Of a stretch of 64,000 nucleotides of DNA, positions 33,815 through 42,560 are shown piece after piece. Each line of letters begins with the position of its first letter. Position 1 is the first letter of the stretch. The DNA is from Asticcacaulis sp. EMRT-3 (GTDB taxonomy: Bacteria > Pseudomonadota > Alphaproteobacteria > Caulobacterales > Caulobacteraceae), in contig NZ_JASERT010000001.1 in NCBI RefSeq assembly GCF_030027245.1, forward strand, positions 1,447,001 to 1,511,000. The letters are read 5' to 3'. The notes beneath the pieces were generated by a model. It searched no databases and was not told the origin of the DNA. It worked only from the letters and a program-made list of their open reading frames with translations. The position numbers and the translations under genes were made by a program.

Positions 33815-34567
33815 ATGACCTCTCATGGTCAAACCGGAGCCGGGAATATGCGTGGACGGAGCGAACCGGCCAATATTACGGAAACCATCGTCCACGACCT
33901 CGGCGTCGCCATCGTCACCGGGCGCTTCAATGACGGGCCCTTCCCCAAGGAAAGCGAGTTGTCGCAAACCTATGGCGCGGCGCGCACCGTGACGCGCGAA
34001 GCCGTGAAGATGCTGACCTCGAAGGGGCTCCTGACCTCAAGACGGCGGCGCGGCATCGTCATCAATGACGAAGGCAAATGGAACCTGCTCGATCCCGATG
34101 TGCTGCGCTGGCTTCTGGGCCGCGATTTCTCACTGTCGCTGCTGATCGAATTTACCGAAATCCGCCTGAGCATCGAACCGGGGGCGGCAGCCCTGGCCGC
34201 GAAACGCGCCACCCATGACGAACGGGCCGGAATCGCCGCCGCCATCGACCGCATGTTCGCCGCCGATCAGAGCCTCGACGACCCGCTGGAGGCCGACATC
34301 GCCTTTCACGCCGCCGTTCTCGACGCCAGCGGCAACCGTTTTTACCGCCAGCACCGCGAAATGATCGCCACGGCCCTGCGTTTCAGCATCCGCAAGACCA
34401 ATGACCTGAAGGGTGTGCGCTTCGCCAGCGCCCTCGACCACAAGCGCGTCGCCGACGCCATTCTGGCCGGCAACCCGTCCGCCGCCGAAACGCAGATGCG
34501 CCAGTTGATTCAGGGCGCACTCGACCTGATGGAGCGCGTTCAGCGCGACGAACAGGGCCGGGTTTAA
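33815..34567 (+). CDS. GntR-family regulator, FadR/FCD subfamily
   Basis: About 250 residues from 33815; the ATG at 33848 with GGAG upstream is equally possible, and 33785 less so. The winged helix reads ITETIVHDLGVAIVTGRFNDGPFPKESELSQTYGAARTVTREAVKMLTSKGLL. The all-helical FCD domain keeps metal-binding D/H residues (EADIAFHAAVLDASGN, ASALDHKRVADAI). Such regulators sense sugar acids or other carboxylates. The gene follows SDR in one transcript and probably controls the GH2 and sugar porter/GH35 promoters that share a palindrome. Confidence 0.88.
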   Translation: MTSHGQTGAGNMRGRSEPANITETIVHDLGVAIVTGRFNDGPFPKESELSQTYGAARTVTREAVKMLTSKGLLTSRRRRGIVINDEGKWNLLDPDVLRWLLGRDFSLSLLIEFTEIRLSIEPGAAALAAKRATHDERAGIAAAIDRMFAADQSLDDPLEADIAFHAAVLDASGNRFYRQHREMIATALRFSIRKTNDLKGVRFASALDHKRVADAILAGNPSAAETQMRQLIQGALDLMERVQRDEQGRV

Positions 34568-34572
34568 AACCG

Positions 34573-37041
34573 CTACCGCGTGGGCGGCGTCAGCACCAAC
34601 TGGTATTCCGGCACCAGATCGACGCCTTTCAGCTCGGCCAGTTGCGGCTGACCTTTGAAATCAGGCGCATAACGGGCGTCGATATAGATGGGCGCGTCCG
34701 CCCGCAGCGGCATGACGGTCAGGGTCAGCGGGGCTTTCAACAGATCGGGAAAACGCTTCAGCCCCACCACCCAGTCCGGCCCCGACCAGAAATCGTCGTC
34801 GAGCAGCGCGCCCTTGCCAAACAGGCGGCCAATATCGCCGCGATAACGGATGTGCATATAGAGGTTGCTCAGTCCGTCTAGCGCATGGGGCGGCACGGAA
34901 ATCTGCCACGCCGCCGCCACGCCGAACTGTTCGGGATAGGGCTGGAGCGCGGCATGTGCGCGTCCGCCGATCATGACGGGCGGCGCCTTACCCGCCGGAC
35001 GCAATGGCTGCACCGAAGCCGTCAGGCTGACCGCTTTGGCCTGCGCGCGCCAGGTCTGGAACAGCCCCGATGTGCCCCCCGACGTGCCCGATGTGAGCGG
35101 CAGGCTGGCCGCAGGCTTCCCCGCCAAAGCCGGAAAGACCTGCACGTCGAAATCGCTCTTGCCCTCGGAACGCAGGGTGAGGTCGCCATGATCGCCAACG
35201 AAGACGGTAGCCGGGGTCAGCACCAGCCGCCGCCTTCCGGCGAAATCGACGACGCTGGCGGATTGCGCATCGGCGGCGGACAGCACGATGACCGACACGT
35301 CATGGCCATTGGCACGCAGGCGCAGCGCCTCTCCCCTGCCCGGTCGGATGGCACTGACGATCAGCCGCCCGTCATGGTGCGACACATGGCCGGAAGCGGT
35401 TTTCAGCGCTACGCCTTCGTCAAAGGCAAATTCCGGTGCGATCCCGTCACTGGCGGCAAAGACGTAGGTGGCGTGGCCCGCCCCATCCACGATCCGGGTC
35501 AGTGGCTGGGCCGTCGCCCAGTCGAGCCGGATACCGTCGAGGTCGAAACGGAAGGGCCAGATAAAATAGTCCCCGTCGGCCACCTTTACCGGCCTGTATG
35601 GAAATTGCAGCCGCCCGTCCGGCAGATCAATGTCGAAACGCACATCGGTGTGCGCGGCCATCGCATACTGGCGCAGATAATTACCCACGAAGATAAAGCC
35701 GCTGTCGCCCAGCGAGCGGACATCCCAGCGCAGGGTGTTCAGGTCGTCCTTGCCCTGCGGCAGCTCTGAGGGGGCATGAACCGCCATCGGGGCCAGCCGG
35801 TCGCCGAAGCTGTTGAGGAACAGGTTGAAAGGGCGGATGGCGGCCAGAACGGGGTGGGCCTGACCATATTCACCGAACGGGGCCTGAAAATCATAATTGA
35901 TGATCGGCACATCGTTAAAGCCGCCGATCAGGGCGTTTTCTTCAAAGGTGGTGTCGCCCGCCGGATTGCGCCCGCCATGATACATGTAATAGCCGTAGAG
36001 ATTGACGCCCGAACCGAGCTGCACCGGCACCATAGCGGCAATATCATCTGCGGTGACCAGGGTGCGGCGACGGTACATGATCGGCAGGCCACCCGCATAT
36101 TCCGCACCGAGAAACGGCGTCGTCTGCATATCGGTCATGGCCGTGCCCTTGCCCGTCGCCACGGTCTGCGCGCCGGTTTCGCCCGCCACGCGGCTGGAAA
36201 AGCGGAAACTATAGACTTCGCTGGGCGGGGATTGCGTCTGGCCCGTGCCCCACGGCGCATCGGGATAGCCGCCAAAGACGGGCACAACCTCGCCGCTGGG
36301 ATAGATGGCATTGTTCCAGCCCGTCACCGTATAGAGCGGCACGTCGAAGCCGATCCGGCGCGCCATGTCTTTCAGGGCAGCGATATGATCGGCGCCGCGT
36401 CCCGGCCCGCCCTGATTATATTCGTTTTCAAGCTGGATGGCGATGACCGGCCCGCCGTCCTTAAACAACAGCCCCTTCGCCTGATCATAGACGTGCTGCC
36501 AGTAGCGCTCAACGAACCCCATATAGACGGGGTCGTTCTGCCGCGTCGGGGTCTGGGCGACCAGCCAGTCGGGCAGGCCGCCATAGCGCACCTCGCCATG
36601 CGCCCACGGGCCGAGACGCAAAACCACCTTCATATCGTTGCGGGCGCACAGTTGCAGGAAACGGCGCAGGTCGCGGTCACCGGAAAAGTCGAACACGCCC
36701 GGCTTTTCCTCGTGATACTGCCAGACGACATAGGTCGAGATAATATCGACGCCCGACGCCTTCATCTTGCGGATTTCGACATCCCATTCATCGGCGGGCA
36801 CGCGGGCATAGTGGAACTCACCCATCACCGGCAGCCACGGCTGGCCGTTGCGGGTCAGGTAGCGGTTATTGATGCCGATGGTTGAGCCATCCGGTGCTTG
36901 CGATGCCCCCATGTGCAACTGGCTGCTGACCGGCGCGGCGGGCTGAGCGCGCGCATCGGCATGAACGGTTTCGGCCATGACCGGCATGGGCGACAGCAAG
37001 GCCAGCACAAGGCCGATCCACAGGACTTTCAGAGACATCAT
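34573..37041 (-). CDS. GH35 family beta-galactosidase, exported
   Basis: 822 residues with a signal peptide (1-23, MAETV). The GH35 barrel runs NRYLTRNGQPWLPVMGEFHYARVP..., with acid/base E207 in AIQLENEYNQ and the predicted nucleophile E314 in FLGAEYAGG. Several beta-domains make up the C-terminal half. GH35 enzymes release terminal beta-galactose from oligosaccharides and plant polymers. It lies 7 bp after the sugar porter stop, so the two are co-transcribed leftward, coupling periplasmic hydrolysis with uptake. Confidence 0.9.
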   Translation of the reverse strand: MMSLKVLWIGLVLALLSPMPVMAETVHADARAQPAAPVSSQLHMGASQAPDGSTIGINNRYLTRNGQPWLPVMGEFHYARVPADEWDVEIRKMKASGVDIISTYVVWQYHEEKPGVFDFSGDRDLRRFLQLCARNDMKVVLRLGPWAHGEVRYGGLPDWLVAQTPTRQNDPVYMGFVERYWQHVYDQAKGLLFKDGGPVIAIQLENEYNQGGPGRGADHIAALKDMARRIGFDVPLYTVTGWNNAIYPSGEVVPVFGGYPDAPWGTGQTQSPPSEVYSFRFSSRVAGETGAQTVATGKGTAMTDMQTTPFLGAEYAGGLPIMYRRRTLVTADDIAAMVPVQLGSGVNLYGYYMYHGGRNPAGDTTFEENALIGGFNDVPIINYDFQAPFGEYGQAHPVLAAIRPFNLFLNSFGDRLAPMAVHAPSELPQGKDDLNTLRWDVRSLGDSGFIFVGNYLRQYAMAAHTDVRFDIDLPDGRLQFPYRPVKVADGDYFIWPFRFDLDGIRLDWATAQPLTRIVDGAGHATYVFAASDGIAPEFAFDEGVALKTASGHVSHHDGRLIVSAIRPGRGEALRLRANGHDVSVIVLSAADAQSASVVDFAGRRRLVLTPATVFVGDHGDLTLRSEGKSDFDVQVFPALAGKPAASLPLTSGTSGGTSGLFQTWRAQAKAVSLTASVQPLRPAGKAPPVMIGGRAHAALQPYPEQFGVAAAWQISVPPHALDGLSNLYMHIRYRGDIGRLFGKGALLDDDFWSGPDWVVGLKRFPDLLKAPLTLTVMPLRADAPIYIDARYAPDFKGQPQLAELKGVDLVPEYQLVLTPPTR

Positions 37042-37048
37042 GACCGCC

Positions 37049-38482
37049 CTATTTGCGCCGGGTGAGCTGGGCTTCGATCTCTTCCAGCGACCGGCCGCGC
37101 GTTTCCGGCACGGTCAGGGCGATGAAGATGACGCCGGCGAGGCAAAAGACGCCATAACACCAGAATGTGCCCGCCGCGCCCAGTTGGCGGTTGAGGATCG
37201 GGAAAGTGTAGGTGACGGCGAAACAGGCGATCCACAGGGCCGATACAGCCACCGACATGGCCAGTCCGCGGATACGGTTGGGGAAGATTTCCGACAGCAG
37301 CACCCAGGTGACCGGGGCCAGCGACATGGCGTAGGCGGCGATGACGGCCAGGGTCAGGGCCAGCACGACCGGGCCGGTAATGCCGAAATAGAAGGCCGCG
37401 CCCAGCAGGCCGTGCAGCACGGTGAGCGCCCCCGCCCCCCACAGCATCAGGGTGCGCCGCCCCAGCCGGTCCACCGTCGCCGTGGCCACCAGCGTAAAGA
37501 CCAGATTGATCGCGCCGGTGATGACGATATTGAACATCACCCCGCTCAGATCATAGCCCGCGCCGCGATAGATTTCCTCGGCATAGTTGAAAATGACATT
37601 GGTGCCGCTCCATTGCTGAAGCACGGCCAGACCGATGCCGATCAGCACCAGTCCCATGATTGCCGGACGGAACAGTTCGCTGACCGCGCCGCGCTCGCGG
37701 CTTTCGCGGCTTAAACCCGACTCGACCGCCCGCACCTCGTCCTCGGCATAGGCGTCGCCGCCGATACGGCGCAGGATATGCAGGGCCTTGTCACGCGCGC
37801 CGCTCTTGATCAGCCAGCGCGGGCTTTCCGGCACCAGAAAGGCACAGACGAAAAAGACCAGAGACGGCACGGCCACGGCGGTGAACATCCAGCGCCAGCC
37901 GAACTGGCCCTGCCAGGAGGCGCGAATGGCGTCGGCGGACAGGCCATTGGCGATATGACCGGCGATCAGCAGGTTGACGATCTGGGCGGCCAGTATGCCG
38001 ATCACGATGGTGAGCTGGTTCAGTGTCACCAGCCGGCCCCGCCAGCGCGCCGGAGCCACTTCGGCGATATAGGTAGGCGACACATTGGACGCGATGCCGA
38101 TGGCCACCCCGCCCAGTATGCGCCACGCCACGAAGGTGTTGAACTGATGCGACCAGCCTGTGGCCACTGACGATACGCCGAACAGTAGCGCGGCCGCGAT
38201 CAGCAGTTTCTTGCGGCCAAAACGATCACTGACCGCGCCCGACAGGATCGAGCCAAGAAGGCAGCCCAGCAGGGCGCAGCTATTGGCCCAGCCGATCTGT
38301 TCTTCCGAGGTCAGGTGGAAATAGGGTTCGTAAAATGGCTTGGCCCCGCCGATTACCACCCAGTCATAGCCGAACAAAAGACCGCCCAGCGCCGCGACCG
38401 CCGAAATCATCCAGATATAGCCGAGATTGAACCGGTCATGGGCCGATACCGCCCCATCGCCGCCTTCTGAAAAACTATGCAT
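37049..38482 (-). CDS. Sugar porter, major facilitator superfamily
   Basis: 477 residues from the ATG at 38482; the longer frame to 38527 would need a TTG. Twelve membrane helices with sugar-porter signatures: FGYDWVVIGG in TM1, DRFGRKKLL, PESPRWLIKSG, the central QQWSGTNVIFNYAEEIY, DRLGRRTLM and PETRGRSLEEIE at the end. It imports a monosaccharide by proton symport, plausibly galactose or another sugar released by the co-transcribed GH35. The AT-rich palindrome at 38556 lies about 75 bp upstream. Confidence 0.92.
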   Translation of the reverse strand: MHSFSEGGDGAVSAHDRFNLGYIWMISAVAALGGLLFGYDWVVIGGAKPFYEPYFHLTSEEQIGWANSCALLGCLLGSILSGAVSDRFGRKKLLIAAALLFGVSSVATGWSHQFNTFVAWRILGGVAIGIASNVSPTYIAEVAPARWRGRLVTLNQLTIVIGILAAQIVNLLIAGHIANGLSADAIRASWQGQFGWRWMFTAVAVPSLVFFVCAFLVPESPRWLIKSGARDKALHILRRIGGDAYAEDEVRAVESGLSRESRERGAVSELFRPAIMGLVLIGIGLAVLQQWSGTNVIFNYAEEIYRGAGYDLSGVMFNIVITGAINLVFTLVATATVDRLGRRTLMLWGAGALTVLHGLLGAAFYFGITGPVVLALTLAVIAAYAMSLAPVTWVLLSEIFPNRIRGLAMSVAVSALWIACFAVTYTFPILNRQLGAAGTFWCYGVFCLAGVIFIALTVPETRGRSLEEIEAQLTRRK

Positions 38483-38555
38483 ATCCTGATGTCCCTGATG
38501 CGTGCCGTATCGACTTCTTGGCCGCAATTAGGGTGTATCACATGGCTTTCGTCAA

Positions 38556-38574
38556 GATATATATTACATATATC
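38556..38574. promoter_or_regulatory. AT-rich palindrome upstream of the sugar porter (candidate operator)
   Basis: GATATAT-ATTAC-ATATATC is a perfect 7-5-7 dyad. It shares the 15-base core ATATATATTA[TC]ATAT with the palindrome in front of GH2, suggesting one regulator, most simply the GntR protein encoded between them. Confidence 0.5.
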
Positions 38575-38666
38575 GGTCTTTCGTGGGCATGAAAGCCCAT
38601 GTGCAGCGTGCATAGGGCTTCTTAATGTGTGATGCTTTCATCCCCTAACTTTCAGGAAACGTACAC

Positions 38667-38701
38667 GAATATAATGTTGCCAATGTAGCAACATTATATT
38701 C
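38667..38701. promoter_or_regulatory. Perfect 14-bp inverted repeat upstream of the MFS gene
   Basis: GAATATAATGTTGC and GCAACATTATATTC face each other across a 7-base loop (CAATGTA). The dyad lies about 90 bp before the MFS start and in the long gap between two divergent transporters. With no T-tract and a central position, an operator is more likely than a terminator. Confidence 0.5.
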
Positions 38702-38792
38702 ACAGTGAAAAATAGCAATAGATTGTATTTTAAGCTTTATTTATTTAAAATTTCACCTAAGCCTTCGCTTATAAGTTTCCGGGGGCCGGGTC

Positions 38793-40412
38793 ATGGATGC
38801 AAGAGTCTTTTTTGAACGCCGTGGCGTTTGGGCCTTCGGGCTTGGCTGCGTAGCCGTTACCGTCGGCGTTTTGCTGCATCTGCCAATGTTCTGGATGGGC
38901 CGCATGAACGGTTTCCATCTGGCAGGTATGCCGATGGATCCCGGCATGATTTTCGGCATGTTTCTGATCGTGGCCGGTATAGGCGTGGCCGCCTATGGTT
39001 TGCTGCCGCGTGGCATCACCCGGCAGGTGGTGGCGGCGAAGCGTATCTCCGTTCATGCGCCGGAAGACGCGCCTCTGGGTGGTGCACACTGGCTGCTGAT
39101 GGCCGTGCTGGTAGTGGCTCTGACGATCGATGTGATGAAGCCCGCAGCGCTCGGCTTCGTCATGCCGGGCATGGTGGCCGAATATGGCGTGCCCAAGGCC
39201 CATGCCGCGCTGGTGCCATTTTTTGCCCTGATCGGCACGGTCTGCGGCTCGGTTTTGTGGGGCATTATCGCCGACATCTATGGCCGCAAGGCGTCGATTC
39301 TTCTGTCAGCGGTCGTCTTTGTCGGCACCTCGATCTGCGGTGCCATGCCGTCGCTCGAATGGAATATGGCCATGTGCTTCCTGATGGGGCTGGGCGCGGG
39401 CGGCATGTTGCCGGTCACCTATGCCCTGCTGGCCGAAACCATGCCGTCAAAGCATCGCGGCTGGGCGCTGGTCCTGGTGGGCGGATTAGGTGCCGTGGGC
39501 GGCTATTTCGCGGCGTCGGGCTTTTCGTGGTGGCTGGTGCCGCACTGGAGCTGGCGCATCCTGTGGCTGCTCAACCTGCCGACTGGCCTGCTGCTGATCT
39601 GCATGGGCGGACTGATCCCCGAATCGGCCAAGTTTTTGCTGGCGCGCGGCCGCGATGATGAGGCGCATAAGGTGATGGCGCGCTTCGGCACGATCAGCCA
39701 CCAACTGGCCGAGGACGAAGAGGACGAAACCGAGGTTATATCTCACGGTCATGGCGGCCACGGTCATGCTCAAGACGGCCTGAAAACCCTGTGGACGCCC
39801 GCCATGATCGGCAAGACCGCCGCCCTGATCATTGCCGCCCTGGCCTGGGGGCTGATCAATTTCGGCCTGCTTTTGTGGATGCCAAATGATCTCGTCTCCA
39901 AAGGCTATTCGATGGCCGTATCGTCGAAGCTGCTGGCGGAATCGGCGCTGATCGCCTTCCCCACCGTCTTTGCCTGCACCTGGCTTTACAGCCGATGGAG
40001 CACCAAATGGGCCCTGACATCGATGATCGCGGTGACCCTGGCGGGCCTGATCGGCGTCTGGGCGCTGGAAGCGCATCTGTTGCCCAGCCCCGTCCTGCCC
40101 GTGGCCCTGCTGATCATCGGCTCCAATGGCATGATCGCCATTCTTTTGCCCTATGCTTCGGAATCGTATCCGATGAAGATCCGTGGCCGCGCCACCGGCT
40201 GGGTGGCTGCCTGCACCAAGGGCGGCGGCGTACTGGCGCAATCCTTAAGCATCACGGCGCTTGTGCCCGCGCTCGGCATTGTTGCGGCTTTTATTCTGGC
40301 GCCAATTGTGCTGACCCTGTTCCTGTTCGTCCGCTTCGGCACCGAAACGCTCGGCCTCGATCTGCGCCATCTCGAAACCCCGCCTGAAAACTCGCCTGAA
40401 AGCCCTGTCTAA
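38793..40412 (+). CDS. MFS transporter with two extra N-terminal helices and a His-rich loop
   Basis: 539 residues. Two membrane helices (about 12-33 and 48-70) precede the 12-helix MFS core, which starts near LLMAVLVVALTIDVMKPAALGFVMPGM. The motif DIYGRKASIL after TM2 and PESAKFLLARGRDDEA before the central loop resemble organic-acid and aromatic-acid porters. The central loop contains SHGHGGHGH. Substrate unknown. The stop overlaps by 4 bp the stop of the convergent CDF transporter, which has a similar His-rich tract. Confidence 0.8.
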   Translation: MDARVFFERRGVWAFGLGCVAVTVGVLLHLPMFWMGRMNGFHLAGMPMDPGMIFGMFLIVAGIGVAAYGLLPRGITRQVVAAKRISVHAPEDAPLGGAHWLLMAVLVVALTIDVMKPAALGFVMPGMVAEYGVPKAHAALVPFFALIGTVCGSVLWGIIADIYGRKASILLSAVVFVGTSICGAMPSLEWNMAMCFLMGLGAGGMLPVTYALLAETMPSKHRGWALVLVGGLGAVGGYFAASGFSWWLVPHWSWRILWLLNLPTGLLLICMGGLIPESAKFLLARGRDDEAHKVMARFGTISHQLAEDEEDETEVISHGHGGHGHAQDGLKTLWTPAMIGKTAALIIAALAWGLINFGLLLWMPNDLVSKGYSMAVSSKLLAESALIAFPTVFACTWLYSRWSTKWALTSMIAVTLAGLIGVWALEAHLLPSPVLPVALLIIGSNGMIAILLPYASESYPMKIRGRATGWVAACTKGGGVLAQSLSITALVPALGIVAAFILAPIVLTLFLFVRFGTETLGLDLRHLETPPENSPESPV

Positions 40413-41389
40413 ACCGGCATGTCCGGGCAAGGCGAACACGGCGTTTCACCGTCGCCGATCTCGATCTGCACCGTGGCGTGCTGCACGCCGTGATCATGCG
40501 CCAGCCGGTGGGCCAGATCGTGCAGGAAGGCATCACCCGGATGGCCGTCGGGCATGACCAGATGGGCCGACAGGGCGTTTTCGGTCGTGCTCATGCCCCA
40601 GACGTGCAGGTCGTGCACCTCGCAGACACCGGGGCGCGACGCCAGCAAGGCGTAGATTTTGGCCAGATCAATGCCCGGCGGCACGGCCTGGAGCGACAGA
40701 TTGACCGAGTCGCGCAACAGCCCCCAGGTGCCGAGCAGAATCACCGCCGCGATGATCAGGCTGACCACGGGATCGAGCCACGCCCAGCCGGTCAGGAGGA
40801 TCACCCCGCCCGCCACCACCACGCCCAGCGACACGGCGGCGTCGGCGGCCATATGCAGGAAGGCTCCGCGAATATTGAGGTCGCCCTTCGCGCCGCTCAT
40901 GAACAGGAGCGCCGTTATGCCATTGACCACAATGCCCGCCCCGGCCACGGCCATGACTGTGACGCCTGCCGCTGCCTGCGGATGGGTCAGGCGCATGATC
41001 GCCTCCCAGCCAATGCCGCCCAGCGCCACCAGCAGGAAGACGCCATTGCCGAGCGCCGCCATGATGGTCGCCCCGCGCAGGCCATAGGTATAGCGCGCCG
41101 TCGGTTTTTGCTTGGCCAGCAGGGCTGCGCCCCAGGCCATGAAAAGCCCCAGCACATCGGACAGATTATGACCGGCATCGGCCAGCAACGACAGCGAATT
41201 GGCGCGCAGGCCGAAAATCACCTCCGCCAGAATGAACAGTGAATTGAGCGCGATGCCGATCAGGAAGGCCGTGCCGAAATCCTTCGGCGCATGATGATGG
41301 CCGTGCCCGCCATGCCCATGCCCATGATCATGGTGTTCATGCCCGTGGTGGTCATGTCCATGATGGTCTTGCCCATGATGGTCTTGCAT
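40409..41389 (-). CDS. Cation diffusion facilitator (zinc/cobalt-type exporter)
   Basis: 326 residues from the ATG at 41389 (AGGAG 9 bases upstream). A His-rich N-terminus (about 30 residues of HH, GH and DH) precedes six membrane helices with transport-site motifs LLADAGHNLSD (TM2) and HMAADAAVS (TM5), then a cytoplasmic ferredoxin-like domain with HDLHVW. CzcD/ZitB-like proteins export zinc, and often cobalt or cadmium, from the cytoplasm by proton exchange. No metal regulator is adjacent. Confidence 0.92.
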   Translation of the reverse strand: MQDHHGQDHHGHDHHGHEHHDHGHGHGGHGHHHAPKDFGTAFLIGIALNSLFILAEVIFGLRANSLSLLADAGHNLSDVLGLFMAWGAALLAKQKPTARYTYGLRGATIMAALGNGVFLLVALGGIGWEAIMRLTHPQAAAGVTVMAVAGAGIVVNGITALLFMSGAKGDLNIRGAFLHMAADAAVSLGVVVAGGVILLTGWAWLDPVVSLIIAAVILLGTWGLLRDSVNLSLQAVPPGIDLAKIYALLASRPGVCEVHDLHVWGMSTTENALSAHLVMPDGHPGDAFLHDLAHRLAHDHGVQHATVQIEIGDGETPCSPCPDMPV

Positions 41390-41522
41390 AGCGCTCAACT
41401 CCTGCCTTGTCTGTGATTGACAAATCCCACGCATGGGGTCAAATGAATTCGCATCTAAAGCCTTGTTTTTACAGAATTTAGAAACGTTATCTCATAACCG
41501 CCGCACCCCATTGAGAGATGTC

Positions 41523-42407
41523 ATGAAACGCCTTGCCCCCGCCCTGCTGGTTCTGTTCGCCGCCGCCGCCTGTCAGGCGCAAAACGCACCCGGCAAGATG
41601 GTGCCCGCCGCCGAGGCGCACAGCTTTCAGATCGGCACGCTGCGCCTGACCGCCCTGCACGACGCCGACTTCAATCCGCCCAATGACGGCAAGGTGTTCG
41701 GTGTCGATCAGGGGGCGGCGGCGGTGGCGGATGTCTTGCAGGCGCATGGCGCGCCCAAAAGCCCGATCCACCTCAGCGTCGATGCCCTGCTGGTGCAGGA
41801 TGGCGCGCATCTGGTGCTGATCGATACCGGCCTCGGCCCCAAGGCCAATGGCGCCCTGATGGGCAGTCTGGCCAGGGCCGGGGTTCGTCCTGCCGCCATC
41901 ACCGATGTGCTGATCACCCACGCCCACCCCGATCATATAGGCGGACTGACCACAGCCGACGGCAAACCGGCCTTCCCGAACGCCACGGTGCGCATGTCGG
42001 CCACCGAATGGGCATGGGTGAAAAGCAATCCCGGCATGGCGGCATTCGTGGCCACCATCGGCCCGCAGGTGAAGCCCTTTACGCCTGGCGATATTGTGGC
42101 CCCCGGCATCACTGCCATCGCCCTGCCCGGCCACACGCCCGGCCATTGCGGTTATGAGATCGTGTCCGGCAAGGACAGGCTGATCGACATCGGCGATACG
42201 GCCCATTCCAGCATCATCTCGCTGGCCGAACCGGACTGGAACATCGCCTTCGACAGCGACAAGGCCGAGGGCCGCGCCACGCGCCGCGCCGAACTGACCA
42301 AACTGGCCGCCAGCCACGAAGAGGTGTTCGCGCCGCACTTCCCCTTCCCCGGCATCGGCACCATCTCGGCCAGCGGCGATGGTTTTGTCTGGAACCCGGC
42401 GAAGTAG
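41523..42407 (+). CDS. MBL-fold metallo-hydrolase, exported or lipoprotein
   Basis: 294 residues from the ATG at 41523; an upstream in-frame ATG (41433) would add 30 unlikely residues. The N-terminal segment ALLVLFAAAACQAQ is a signal with a possible lipobox cysteine. The metallo-beta-lactamase motif THAHPDHIGG (HxHxDH), a second histidine in LPGHTPGHCGYE, the bridging aspartate in LIDIGDTAHS and HFPFPGIG follow. Close in style to exported lactonase/quorum-quenching-like MBL proteins, but the substrate is not readable. Divergent from the CDF gene. Confidence 0.85.
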   Translation: MKRLAPALLVLFAAAACQAQNAPGKMVPAAEAHSFQIGTLRLTALHDADFNPPNDGKVFGVDQGAAAVADVLQAHGAPKSPIHLSVDALLVQDGAHLVLIDTGLGPKANGALMGSLARAGVRPAAITDVLITHAHPDHIGGLTTADGKPAFPNATVRMSATEWAWVKSNPGMAAFVATIGPQVKPFTPGDIVAPGITAIALPGHTPGHCGYEIVSGKDRLIDIGDTAHSSIISLAEPDWNIAFDSDKAEGRATRRAELTKLAASHEEVFAPHFPFPGIGTISASGDGFVWNPAK

Positions 42408-42560
42408 AGCCAGCCTTACTGCATTTCCCCTCCGGCACCTCCTCCGTAAACGGGGAAGGATGACGGTAGTGATTCATTGCTTTTCCGTTTATGGGCAAAT
42501 GCCAATGACGAGAGAGGGGGCGATTGCCGCCGCCCCCGTCGGTCTGCTACAGCGGCAGGC

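Noticed and set aside
32846..33967. 373-codon minus-strand frame across repeat R4 and the SDR gene
   Set aside because: It crosses a repeat and is antisense to a clear SDR; no domain seen.
42477..42560. Longer start for the aminotransferase
   Set aside because: The extra 28 residues have no homology; ATG 42561 aligns with the expected N-terminus.
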